Shown: positions 41,399 to 52,591 of the stretch, piece after piece
Layout of the letters: the number at the start of each line of letters is the position of its first letter
How positions within the stretch are numbered: the stretch's first letter is position 1
Origin: Helichrysum umbraculigerum
Taxonomy: Eukaryota; Streptophyta; Magnoliopsida; Asterales; Asteraceae
DNA length: 64,000 nt
Assembly: GCA_949592205.1 (NCBI GenBank)
Contig: CATIUR010000004.1
Coordinates: 99,006,837 to 99,070,836, forward strand
Direction of reading: 5' to 3'
Translations under genes and position numbers: made by a program
Notes under the pieces: generated by a model
The model's input: the letters and a program-made list of their open reading frames with translations, nothing else
The model's database searches: none
What the model was told of the DNA's origin: nothing

Positions 41399-43717
41399 TG
41401 TGACACCCGGTCAAAAATGACCCAAATTTCAGTACAAATTTAAACTTTAATTACAAAGTATTATATAACCTGAAACGATTATATAATAATCACACGTACA
41501 CAAATCTAGTAGAACGCAAAAACCCAAAATAGAATTTGGTGAAAAACATTTTTAAACAAAGTATTATTATTGAGAATAATAATTACTTACTCCGAAAATT
41601 ATTTAAATACATTTTAGATAATGAAAACTATCCGTGTATTTTGAGTTAAACTAATATATATTTTTATATCTCATTGGAAGTATTTTTAGAGAATATTTCA
41701 ATTATAAACATATACGAAATAATATTTGGAAAATTATCATATTTAAATATTATACTACATTACGATCGGGTACGCAAACACGGGTCGAAAATACCACAAA
41801 CCATCAATTATTGGAGGCCAATTAAATCAACCGACCCCCAATAATTCACACACACTCGCACACATTCTCTACCTCTCTCGGCTCTCACTCTCTCGGTCTC
41901 TCGCTCTATTTCGTGGATCATCAAACCAACAACAACAACATCACAGAATCATAATCATCATCATCTCCATCCTTGTTCATCATCATCATCGGATCATCCT
42001 CATCACCATCACTTTCGATCTCGATTTTGATTTGTAAGAAAACTTTAAACTTTACTTTAATTTAGTGTTTACAATACGTAGTATAACATGTAATACCATT
42101 GTACTAAGTTATAGTATGCGGAAATTGGAATTAAAATTGGTTTTGTAAACTTGCTGCTCGAACAGAACTGAAAACCAGTAACTACCCGGCGGGTACCCAT
42201 AGTACCCGGCGGGCATCCCTAAAAATCTTCGAATCCGGCGTATTGGATTGAATACGGCATATTCAAACTAATACGGCGGATCTCCAGGACCTTAATTTAC
42301 ACTAGGTGCATAATGGAAAACTAGGTGCATAATGGAAAAACTAGGTGCATAATGGAAAACTAGGTGCATAATGGAAAACTAGGTGCATAATGGAAAAACT
42401 AGGTGCATAATGGAAAAACTAGGTGCATAATGGAAAACTAGGTGCATAATGGAAAAACCAGGTGCATAATAGAAAACTAGGTGCATAATGGTTTGAACTA
42501 GGTGCATAACGCGTAGTAACTATATAGAGAGTCACTAAATGATATGGAAAACATTTAGAACGATAAAAATACTTTTATACAAACTATGTTTTGGTATGTA
42601 TATACGTATATGTATAAATTTACGATAACTATATATATATATATATATATACAAAATCAACATTCGTAACAAACAAATTACGTTTTTGAAAAGACAACTA
42701 CTATTATATATATATATATATATACATATATTCAAGGACAACAAGTAATATATATAAGAATATATATATTCAACTAATAAGTATATCGATATATATACTT
42801 ACATGCAACGAATGATTTATTAAACGTACACTTACAATTATATAATATCGTGCGTATAGGACATTAGGAGATTACGTTGGTACACACGCGCACTTTAGGG
42901 TTGCTTGCTCTTCAGGTGAGTCTCATGGCCCCTTTTCACTGTTTTACTTTGGGGGAGATGCATTACTTGCTTTACTCGAACACATGTATTTACACACTTG
43001 ATTACAAACTGATTTACTGGTATATCGATTGCATGAGATTATTTAATCCAATGAAGTCCCTTTAATCATAGTCGTCAGTTATGGTCTTAAGCGCGAGTAC
43101 TAGTAAATGGATCCATTAGGACTGACAATCCTCACCCAGGGTAGCACGCACTACCCCGAACATGCAGTATAAATGGGTGCTTCTTACTCGTTACATATGA
43201 ATGTTCTGGATTAGCATTCACGAGGGCAAAATCACTGATTGTTAAGCTTCGACTATGGTGCTCATGGCAATATATACGGAAACTATTGCGACTGTGCAAT
43301 ATTTACTCAATAATTTTACAAGCTGATGTGTTCAAACTGTACTTACTATAAACCTGTGAGATTCACCAACCTTTTGGTTGACCTGTTTTAGTAATGCATT
43401 CTCAGGTACGCAGCAACAGTAGGGTTGATCAGTACAGATGGCCCAGCAGGATATGCTATAGTAGCTCGAGTCGCATGCAATTACACATATGAAGATTTTA
43501 CTTGCATTATCTTTTGTATAATGATTATGTACTTAAAATCTAACTAAACAAGTTGCGAACTCATCAATGATGTATTACTTTTGAAAACTTATGTATTAAT
43601 GTAACATCTTCTACAATGTCTCATTTAGAGTCGTTTGCTTGTACTTTGGGTTTGATTATTGATTAGTCACGCCCCAAAACAGTCGCTTCCGCAAAGCATT
43701 AAATTGGGGGTGTGACA
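41399..43717 (+). repeat. Element 2, 3' LTR
   Basis: It is 2319 bp, collinear with the 5' LTR, with about 14 substitutions seen by eye and two AT-run length changes (near 42630 and 42706). The 11-copy array is at 42301-42513. Confidence 0.9.
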
Positions 43718-45515
43718 CTATCCCTAGCACAATTAAAACATACATATTTAATTAAGATAAATTAGGATAGAAAGAACCCGGATTAAAATGCGAGAAGGAA
43801 TAGACTTGAATTAATAAGCGTAACTCCAAGCGTACACCAAAGATTACAAACACGTTCCTCACCAAAGAATACAAACTCATTCCTTGCTCCTATTTTAACT
43901 AGCCTACTACTATTTTAAAGTAAGAAAATAAACAAAGAAATAAAAGCTAGAAGCTATATAAAGAAAGTGTGTTTTTCCAAGGATGGAAGGTGTGTCTTGC
44001 AAATGAACCAAAGCCCTCTATTTATAGGTGAGTTTTAGCTCACATTAGCATCAAGGGGTGCACGTTAGCGTAAACCATGCAAAAAGGTGCACCAGGTACT
44101 GTACAACGCGGAAAGGTGGTGCACCGGGTACTGTACTTCACGGACAAAAGGCGCACCAGGTATGGAAAATTGCCAAAAAAGGAAAGTGAGGCGGGTGACG
44201 GGAGGCCGGCGCTAGGGGCCTGCTGGCCGGTGGCTGGGGGCACATGGCTGGCGGCTGGGGGCACACCCCCGCCCCGTTTCATCGTCTTTTGCTTCGTATC
44301 TTGATTCGTGCGTATTTTCTTCGTTATACGTCCGTTTGAGTCGATTTTTTTTTGTTGGATTCGTAATTCAAAAACGAAGACTGTGACACCCCCAAATTTA
44401 ATGATTGATTTGCGGAAGCTCGATTTGGGTGTCACTAATCAATATACAAAGCACATAAGATAATAATGAATGACCACTATATGCGTCGTTTTAAACTTGT
44501 ATAAATAAAGTAAACGTTTACATCAAAACAATGTTACATTAGCTCGGTTCCTGAAATTGAGAGATTACATGGCATAATTACTTTTACAAAATATAATAAT
44601 GCAATCAAATCTCTAGTTGTATGTATGCTGACTCGAGCTAATAATCTCTGCTTGTGCAGCCAACCTACTGCTGGGTACCTGTGATAAATACTAAAATGGG
44701 TCAGCGAAAACGCTGGTGAGCTCACAGGTTTGTATGTCAATGTATAGTTGTCAGAACCGCAAGATTTATATTGAATTTAAAATGCAATTAAGCAAAATAG
44801 AAGTTATACAATCCATGAGCACATAGTCTGAGCTTAACTTGAGCGCTAGGTCCAATTAAGGAAACCTAACTGATTTGCCTCCTACGAGTGTCTAATCCAC
44901 ACTCGTCTTCCCAAATGCTAATACAATCGTTTGACCGGTTAGTGCGTGCTAACCCGGATGAGGATTGTCAATCCCATATGATATCATATACTAACATTCA
45001 CGCTACTACGTATTACCAGACTATGCTATGGAGGGCTTTAAATTGATTAGCTTGAAACTCATGTAGTATTTGATTTGATTTGTACTTGCGTTCAACTTGT
45101 AAAACAAAACGAGCAATAATATCACACCCCTGATTGAAAAGCAGTAAAATAGGGGCCATGAGACTCACCTGAGCCTTGAGTGGTTATTGGAATAAACTTG
45201 AATTGTTTAGCTGTGATGTGTTATCCGAAGACTTGTAACCTGAAGGTGTCCATGACACGCGATGGTTATTAATTGATTAGGCATCCCGAAAGACTACCCT
45301 TGCAGTTGTTTGTCCAAATTACCCCGATTTGGTTGATTGACTTGTTCAAATTACTAAGATTTGGTTGATTGACTTGAATATTTGAAAGTATGTACGGCCC
45401 GTTGGTGACGGATTTGTAATAATAACCTCAACTATTATTATTTTGATTTCGTGGCGTTTTACTTGAAAAATGTGTTTTGATTATGTTTTAGAAGCCGTTA
45501 CGGAATCTAAGTACG

Positions 45516-45603
45516 GGGGTCCGGGGGCAGCGCCCCTGGTAGCGGGGTCCAAGGGGCGGCAGCCCCTGGCGGGGTCCAAGGGGCAGAGCCCCTGGCTGGG
45601 GTC
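45516..45603. repeat. GC-rich triple-hairpin module, element 4
   Basis: Three small palindromes follow each other: GGGGGCAGCGCCCC, GGGGCGGCAGCCCC and GGGGCAGAGCCCC. The other LTR has the same at 53726-53813. Confidence 0.8.
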
Positions 45604-45745
45604 GAGCTGCCAGGTCAGCTTGGAAAATTTTTATTTCTACTATATTGCTTTGGTGAAAAACGCATCTGGACTTGAAATTGGGTGAAATCAAGTGATAAAA
45701 TTTAGGGTCTCGACACTTAGTGAAAATCTGTGTTTTCTGGTTTGT

Positions 45746-46000
45746 GCGACGTTGGATGCGACGTCGCAGGTCCTGACTGCGACGTTGAGCATGGCGTCGC
45801 TATGTGCGACTTTCGCAATTTAATGCGACGTTGTGCGTGGCGTCGCTATATGCGACGTTGTTGATTTCGGCGACGTAAGGGCTTGCGTCGCTAATTGCGA
45901 CTTCTGCCAATTAAGGCGACGTTGGGGCTGACGTCGCTATATGCGACGTTGTGGAAGGTTTTGCGACGTCGCATAAAGTCTGGCCCAAATGCGACGTTAC
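45746..46000. repeat. TGCGACGTTG / GCGTCGCTA array, element 4
   Basis: About fifteen TGCGACGT and GCGTCGC words alternate. The words match those of element 1 (ACGTCGCA read on the other strand). A second copy is at 53956-54210. Confidence 0.85.
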
Positions 46001-46930
46001 GGTCTGTTGGCCGGAATTTGTGTCGAAAACGAGTTTTCCGGTTTCCGTTTGATCCAAAACTTTTACCCAACCCATATAAGGACATTATACACTTAAACAA
46101 ACCGCAAACAAGTAAAAATAAGTGAAAACGGAGAGTTTCGGGTTTTTGTCGGAAACTTACGCTGTGTCGAAATGAAATTCCAGAAAGATAGAAGTGTAGA
46201 TCGTTGCGTGGTGGTCGTTATTCCCTAAAGGAGCTCTGAAAATTAAGGTCGTTTGATGATGTTATTTTGCAAATGAAGGTGATGGTGGTGATGGTTATTT
46301 TGAAAGAGAAATGAAGGAGAGAGAGAAAAGAAAGATGAGATGATGGTGATGAATGAGGATAAGGGTGGGGTTCCCCCACCTTTGGCTGATTTTCGGTGGG
46401 GGCCCACCGAGGTGTGGGTCTCCACCATTTAACTCCGTGTTTGCGCTCCGTGCGGTGTTCGTTTTCCCGATCGTTTAAACGTTAATTATTTATTTTATGC
46501 ACAAAAATATGCGTTTTGAAATACGAATATTTATTCAATATTTTTGTTGTAGTATTTTGCTAAATACTTAATAATTATGTTATAAAATGTGCTTGTTTCG
46601 TTTGTTTGCGCGTTTACATTTTAATCGCGTAAATGTTGTTTGTACGATACGAATTAAATACGAAATATTATCAAAATAATATTTTTGATATAAATGTGCT
46701 ATTAAATAATGTTACATTATTTAATAAAATTATTCACCAACGTCCGTATTTAATTGAACCGAATTACATTCGATTTGAAACTTGTACGATTTAATCAATC
46801 GCATAATACTTGTATATATATTCAACAATATATATTGATTGATACATTAATTAGCCTAACCCAAAACTAATTACATGTATTAACAGTTGATTAGGTACTA
46901 ATCACTAGTCCTAATTTGACGGGTGTCACA

Positions 46931-46965
46931 TTCTCCCCCTGTTAGAAGAATTTCGTCCCGAAATT
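46931..46965 (-). promoter_or_regulatory. Element 4 PPT and adjacent hairpin
   Basis: On the minus strand, AATTTCG-GGA-CGAAATT (46949-46965) precedes the PPT AACAGGGGGAGAA (46931-46943). The gag-pol stop TAA touches the first arm. Confidence 0.78.
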
Positions 46966-49900
46966 TAAGTCGAAGTCGTGATTGGAGTAGAGTCAGTGAA
47001 GAGTTGAGGATACTTGAGTCTCATTTGGTCCTCCCGTTCCCAGGTAAATTCCGGACCACGCCGCGAATTCCACCTAACCTTGACGATAGGAATGCGACTT
47101 TGTTTGAGTTGTTTGACCTCACGGTCCATGATTTCGGTGGGTTCCTCAACGAAGTGAAGCTTGTCGTCAACTCGAATTTCATCGAGTGGAATGATAAGTG
47201 TCTCATCTGCCAGACACTTCTTCAAATTTGAAATATGAAAAGTGGGGTGCACGCTGCTAAGCTCAACGGGCAGTTGTAATCGGTATGCCACCGGACCTAT
47301 CCTCTCAAGGATCTCAAACGGTCCAATGTATCTTGGGTTCAATTTACCCCGTTTGCCAAATCGAATAACACCTTTCCAAGGTGAAACTTTGAGTAATACT
47401 CGGTCCCCAACCTGGAACTCGAGTGGCTTGCGTCTCACGTCAGCATAACTTTTCTGACGATCACGTGCGGCCTTTAGTTTGTTTTGAATTTCGAAGATTT
47501 TCTCGGTTGTTTCGTGAACGATTTCAGGACCAGTGAGTTGGCTGTCTCCCACTTCGGTCCAACAAATTGGTGAACGGCACTTACGACCGTAAAGTGCCTC
47601 GAAAGGTGCGACCTTGATGCTAGAGTGATAACTGTTGTTGTACGAGAATTCGCACAGGGGTAGGTGCCTTTCCCAGTTTACACCGAAATCAACTACGCAG
47701 GCTCATAGCATGTCTTCCAGTGTTTGAATTGTTCGCTCACTTTGGCCATCGGTTTGAGGATGATATGCGGTACTCATATCGAGACGGGTACCCATTGACT
47801 TTTGAAGCGATTGCCAAAATTGAGATGTGAAACGGCTATCCCTATCAGAGATAATCGAGATTGGAACGCCATGACGGGTTACAATTTCCTTGAGATATAT
47901 TTGAGTGAGACGTTCCATTTTGTCGGTTTCTTTGATTGCCAGAAAGTGAGCAGACTTTGTGAGACGATCGACGATCACCCAAATGGTATCGCAACCACTC
48001 GTTGACTTGGGTAGTTTGGTTATGAAGTCCATGGCAATTTGTTCCCATTTCCATTCAGGAATGCTGGGTTGTTGAAGTAACCCAGAAGGTTTTTGATATT
48101 CGACTTTGACTTTCGAGCAAGTAAGGCATTTGCTGACATAGGTGGCGATTTCGGCTTTCATGTTCGGCCACCAATAGAAGTCCTTGATCCCGTGGTACAT
48201 TTTATCGGACCCCGGATGAATTGAATATTTTGACTTGTGAGCTTCGTCCATCACCAAGTCTCGCAGGTTCCCAAAACTAGGCAACCAGATTCGGTTCGAG
48301 AAATACCTAATCCCGTTAGGTTTGATTTCGAATTGTTTGTTCATGCCTCGTAAGGCTTCATCTTTGACATTTTCGGGTTTCAAGGCTTCGAGTTGAGCAG
48401 TGAGAATTTGAACGTTTAAATTGTTGTGAATGGTCATACTGAGTGCTCGGACCCGAAGTGGTTTCACTCACTCTTTCCGACTGAGGGCATCAGCAACAAC
48501 ATTTGCTTTGCCTGGATGATATTTGAGTTCGCAGTCGTAATCGGTAAGCAACTCGACCCATCGACGTTGCCTCATGTTGAGATCCTTCTGATCGAATATG
48601 TGTTGGAGACTTTTGTGATCTGTAAAGATTGTGCACCTAGTGCCATAAAGGTAATGTCTCCAAATTTTGAGTGCAAAAACGACATCTCCTAACTCGAGGT
48701 CGTGGGTGGTGTAATTCTTTTCATGAATCTTGAGCTGTCGTGAAGCGTAAGCTATGACTTTGTCTCGTTGCATGAGAACGCAACCGAGACCTTGATGAGA
48801 CGCATCGCAGTATACCACGAAGTCATCGGTGCCCTCGGGTAATGATAGAATTGGAGCACTGCAAAGCTTTTGTTTTAATAGTTGGAATGCCGAATCTTGT
48901 TTATCAGTCCAGTAAAACTTTTTGTCTTTCTGGGTTAGAGTAGTGAGTGGTAAGGCTATCTTGGAGAAATTTTCAATGAATCGCCGGTAATACCCGGCCA
49001 GTCCCAAAAACTGCCGTACTTCGGTCGGAGTGGTTGGCGATTGCCAGTCTTTGATAGCCTCGATTTTTGACGGATCAACGTGAATTCCCTGACTGTCGAT
49101 CACGTGACCAAGGAATTGAACGGTTTGAATCCAGAACTCACACTTAGAGAATTTGGCGTAAAGCTCCTCGTGTCTAAGTAGTTCAAGGATGGTTTTGAGG
49201 TGTTGCGCATGTTCTTGCTCGTTGCGCGAGTAAATGAGTATGTCATCGATAAAGACAATGACAAACTTGTCGAGGTAAGCTTTACACACCCGGTTCATGA
49301 GGTCCATGAATACAGCCGGTGCGTTGGTTAGACCAAAGGGCATCACTTGGAATTCGTAGTGCCCGTAACGAGTTCTGAAAGCCGTTTTTGGAATATCGAT
49401 GTCGCGAACTCGTAACTGATGATTTCCTGATCGCAGATCGATTTTTGAGTAGACACTTGAACCTTGAAGTTGGTCGAACAGGTCATCGATTCGATGGAGT
49501 GGATACCGGTTCTTGACAGTTAACTTGTTCAACTCTCGGTAGTCGATACACATTCGAAAAGAACCGTCTTTCTTCTTGACAAATAGGACCGGAGCTCCCC
49601 AAGGTGAAGAACTCGGCCTGATAAATCCTCGTTCCAGGAGTTCCTGTAATTGGGTGGACAACTCCTGAAGTTCGGATGGAGCTAAGCGGTATGGTGCTCG
49701 GGCCACAGGCGCATCACCTGGTACTAGATCGATTGAGAACTCAACCTGTCTTTGCGGTGGTAGACCAGGTAGTTCTTCGGGAAAGACTTCTGGAAAGTCT
49801 CGAACAATTGGAACATCCTCAAGTCGCTTCTTTTCCAACTTTTTCTCCATGATGTGCGCGAGGATTGCTGGATAACCCTTTCTCAGAAACTTCCGGGTTT

Positions 49901-51419
49901 TTAGACAAGATATGATGTTAAGCCTCGTCCCACCGGTCTCCCCCTGTATGACCAAGGTTCTACCGACGGCGAGAGGTATGCGAACAATTTTGTCATGGCA
50001 AATGATTTCGGCGCGATGTTAGGATAACCAGTCCATGCCCACGATGACATCGAAACTTCCTATCTCAACGGGCATAAGATCTATGGAGAAGATTTCGTCG
50101 GCTAGATTTAAAGTGCAATTAGGTATCACACTATCGGTTTCTATCAACTTGCCATTTGCTAGTTCTACGGTGTACTTAACGTCTAAAGCAACAGGTGTGA
50201 TGTCAAGTAGAGGGCAAAATTCATCGGAAATAAAAATTCTATCGGCACCAGTATCAAACAGAATAGAAGCAGTTAAATTGTTGAGGAGGAACATACCCGT
50301 GACCACATTCGGGTCTTGACGGGCGTCCCCTGAGTTGATCACAAAGGCGCTACTTTTGGTATTGTTGTTGTTGTTGCGGTTGTTGTTGTTATTGCCCTTA
50401 TTCTTCAATTTTGGGCATGTATCCCTAAAGTGTCCTGGATTCCCACATTCATAGCAGGACTTAGGTTGTCGGGCATTTTTGTCAGAGGGGTTGTTGTTGG
50501 ATCTGGGGGCTCGGCATTCCTTAGTCGAATGCCCGTACCTCCTGCAGTTGTTGCAAGGGGTATTGCACTGACCAAAATGATGATAGTTACACTTGGGACA
50601 ATAAGGCCTGTCCCCGGTGTAGCTGCGGTTGGTTTCGGAGTTGGTGGTGTAGACTTGGATGGCGTTGTTTTTCTTTTTTGAGTTGTGGTGGTGTTCAGTG
50701 GATTTGCGTTTGTTGTTGTTGGAGGATGAGATGTTGGAAGTCCCACGGCTGACAACTAGGGACATGAGTTCGTGGGCTAAACGAATGGCACTTTCAGTGG
50801 TGGTTGGTTTGGATGAGGCGACATTTCCCTGGATGTTCTCTGGGAGTCCGCGAATGTATCTCTTAATGCCCTTACTTTCCGGTTCAACCAAGCTTGGGCA
50901 TAGTAAGGCAAACTGCTGAAATTTGGTGGTATATTCAGCAACATCATTTCCCTGCACCGCCAGGTGCCAGAATTCTTCCTCCAACCTATGCAGCTCTTCT
51001 TCAGGACAGTATTTTTCTGTCAGCTTCTTCTTCAGTTCGGCCCAAGGAAGCCGATTTGCAACCTCAAGACCTACAGAGTTTGCGTGGGTTTTCCACCACG
51101 TGAGTGCACCTTCCTGAAAGGTGTAAGCAGCGAATTTGACCTTGTTGTTCTCAGTGCAGTCGCAGAGAATGAAAACAGATTCCATACGCTCAATCCAACG
51201 GATCAAGCCAATGGCACCCTCCGTGCCCTTGAAATATAGTGGTTTACAGCTGAGGAAATCCTTGTAGGAACAAGGCTTTACAGCAGGAGTGGTGGTGGTG
51301 GTACTGACTGTTTCCTCAGTCGTTCGGATTGAATCCCGAGCAGCCAAGGCATCGGCTACGGCCCGAGTAATGGCAGCAGCGAGTTCAGCTTCACTGTAAC
51401 TCTTTTTCTTCGGCGGCAT
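46965..51419 (-). pseudogene. gag-pol: Gag-pol of element 4, one frame with three nonsense codons
   Basis: The 1485-codon frame stays in register throughout, starting MPPKKKSYSEAELAAAITRA. Gag covers residues 1-360, with fingers CPKCNYHHFGQC, CNNCRRYGHSTKEC and CYECGNPGHFRDTC. The protease DTGAD is at D389 and the RT FIDD at residue 725. RNase H, integrase (HHCC and D, D, E) and a C-terminal chromodomain (PTEIMDREVKQLKQSRIPIV...) follow. Breaks are TAA at 50019-50021 (codon 467, after GMDWLS, where element 3 has Lys), TGA at 48468-48470 (codon 984) and TGA at 47703-47705 (codon 1239). The last two sit where element 3 has Arg codons (CG-starting), as expected from C-to-T decay of methylated CpG. 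No frameshift was seen. It cannot make pol itself, but its RNA signals are intact. Confidence 0.93.
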
Positions 51420-51719
51420 GGTTCTTCAAGAAAAGAAACAATAGGTACGTAAGAAATTGTACCAGAATGATAATTGTGGTAGATGTATGTATTTAAGCGA
51501 CAATATACACATCACAAGTGTAATAGTTCCATAATATAGATTTAAATCGAAAGAAATTGTCAATTGATATTAAGTTGTTAAACGATTACAGACAATTTCG
51601 AGTTTGAGAATTCAAAAGTTACAGACTTAGATATTGTGCCAAAAGTTCAGGGAATTGTTTCATCCGGTCAATTTACATTAGTCCTACGAAAGCGTTATGG
51701 AGTGCAGATTCAGCCTAAG

Positions 51720-52214
51720 CTAATTCTGACGAAGATTGAGGTGTGGCATTAAGGCAGTGAGACGGTCAACGGACTCTGCAAGTCGGCTAACCATTCTGAG
51801 TGCCTCCTTGGTTTCCCTCAGGCGTGTCTCACACTGAGTCAACCTTGATCGCAGGACAGTGATTTCGTTTTGATTGTCAGTCACTTGATTGTGGACGATT
51901 TCCATGGTCTCGATGGTTTCACCCACTCGATTTTCGAGGACGCCCATATGGTTGATAGCGTTTACATGGTCCTCAGAGACCTGAGCCACTTGTCCCATTA
52001 GGGTGAGTGTCCAGTTTTCACGGGTCTCTTGCAACTCGATGTCCATGTCACGCAGTTGTTGCTCATGACGGTGTAGTCTAGTAGCCAAATCCGTTAGTGT
52101 GAATTGATTGGAGTATGGGCCCGCTCGAGGCAACCTGGGGTTCCTCCTAGCTACCCTTGAACTTTGTGACTCGTACGGATGAGAACGAGATGAGTTAGGT
52201 GGTGTGTTTGCCAT
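51720..52214 (-). CDS. Element 4 extra ORF upstream of gag: coiled-coil protein
   Basis: This 164-residue protein is homologous to the element 3 ORF at 35969-36454. Both start MAN.P.NSSRS, carry the basic RVARRN.RLPRAGPYS near residues 20-35 and end in a leucine-rich coiled coil (LAESVDRLTALMPHLNLRQN). It is intact although gag-pol next to it has three stops. The start codon follows TTTCTAACACTTTGTCTCAG, a branch-point and acceptor-like sequence, as in element 3. The sequences between the conserved ends have diverged strongly while the heptad pattern stays, which suggests selection on the fold. Function is unknown. Confidence 0.8.
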   Translation of the reverse strand: MANTPPNSSRSHPYESQSSRVARRNPRLPRAGPYSNQFTLTDLATRLHRHEQQLRDMDIELQETRENWTLTLMGQVAQVSEDHVNAINHMGVLENRVGETIETMEIVHNQVTDNQNEITVLRSRLTQCETRLRETKEALRMVSRLAESVDRLTALMPHLNLRQN

Positions 52215-52434
52215 TCTGAGACAAAGTGTTAGAAAGAATGAGGTCTATATTCATATAATATAATATAGCCTAAGATTGTAAGTGAGGTCTATTTATGTAT
52301 ATATACGTATATCACATAATAACCTATTGAGTGTCTAGCACAGACATGTTTTTAAGTCCCGTTTCTCTCGAGGTCAGAGTCAACTAGTGTATCCTGTTCA
52401 GCCATAACTTCCTTCAGATCTTACATCATCTTTG

Positions 52435-52473
52435 TTTAATTGTACATAGTTGATCAAGCTATGTTAAATTAAA
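52435..52473 (-). other. DIS-like leader hairpin (element 4)
   Basis: On the minus strand, TTTAATT/AATTAAA and ACATAG/CTATGT enclose the loop CTTGATCAA, which contains TGATCA. It lies about 100 bases after the PBS. Confidence 0.6.
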
Positions 52474-52575
52474 TTCGTATGCTGTAATCTCTGAACTGGT
52501 TATACCTAATAGGGAATACTGCCTAACGGTCATAGTCTAGGTCCACTAAATGCAACCTAGTTCACTATAACCTTA

Positions 52576-52588
52576 GGCTCTGATACCA
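52576..52588 (-). promoter_or_regulatory. Element 4 primer-binding site
   Basis: On the minus strand it reads TGGTATCAGAGCC, the canonical initiator tRNA-Met type site, three bases from the 5' LTR. Confidence 0.9.
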
Positions 52589-52591
52589 ATC

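Larger units (their letters stand above)
25379..43717 (+). mobile_element. Element 2: gag-only chromovirus-like LTR retrotransposon, split by element 3
   Basis: It is flanked by CTATC at 25374-25378 and 43718-43722. Without element 3 it is 8058 bp: LTRs of 2313 and 2319 bp, PBS at 27695, gag in two pieces, a non-coding post-gag region and a PPT at 41386. No protease, reverse transcriptase, RNase H or integrase is present anywhere. By eye the LTRs differ at about 14 positions plus AT-run length changes. It is related to element 1 in gag, leader and post-gag regions but has a different LTR family. Confidence 0.9.
44382..46930 (-). repeat. Element 4, 3' LTR (left)
   Basis: It runs from TGTGACACCCCCAAATTTAA to GACGGGTGTCACA. 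It includes GACTCACCTGAG at 45164, CGGCCCGTTGGTGA at 45395, the GC-rich module 45516-45603, the GCGACGTTG array 45746-46000, AAACTTACGCTG at 46153 and a TATA-like tract near 46810. Confidence 0.9.
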
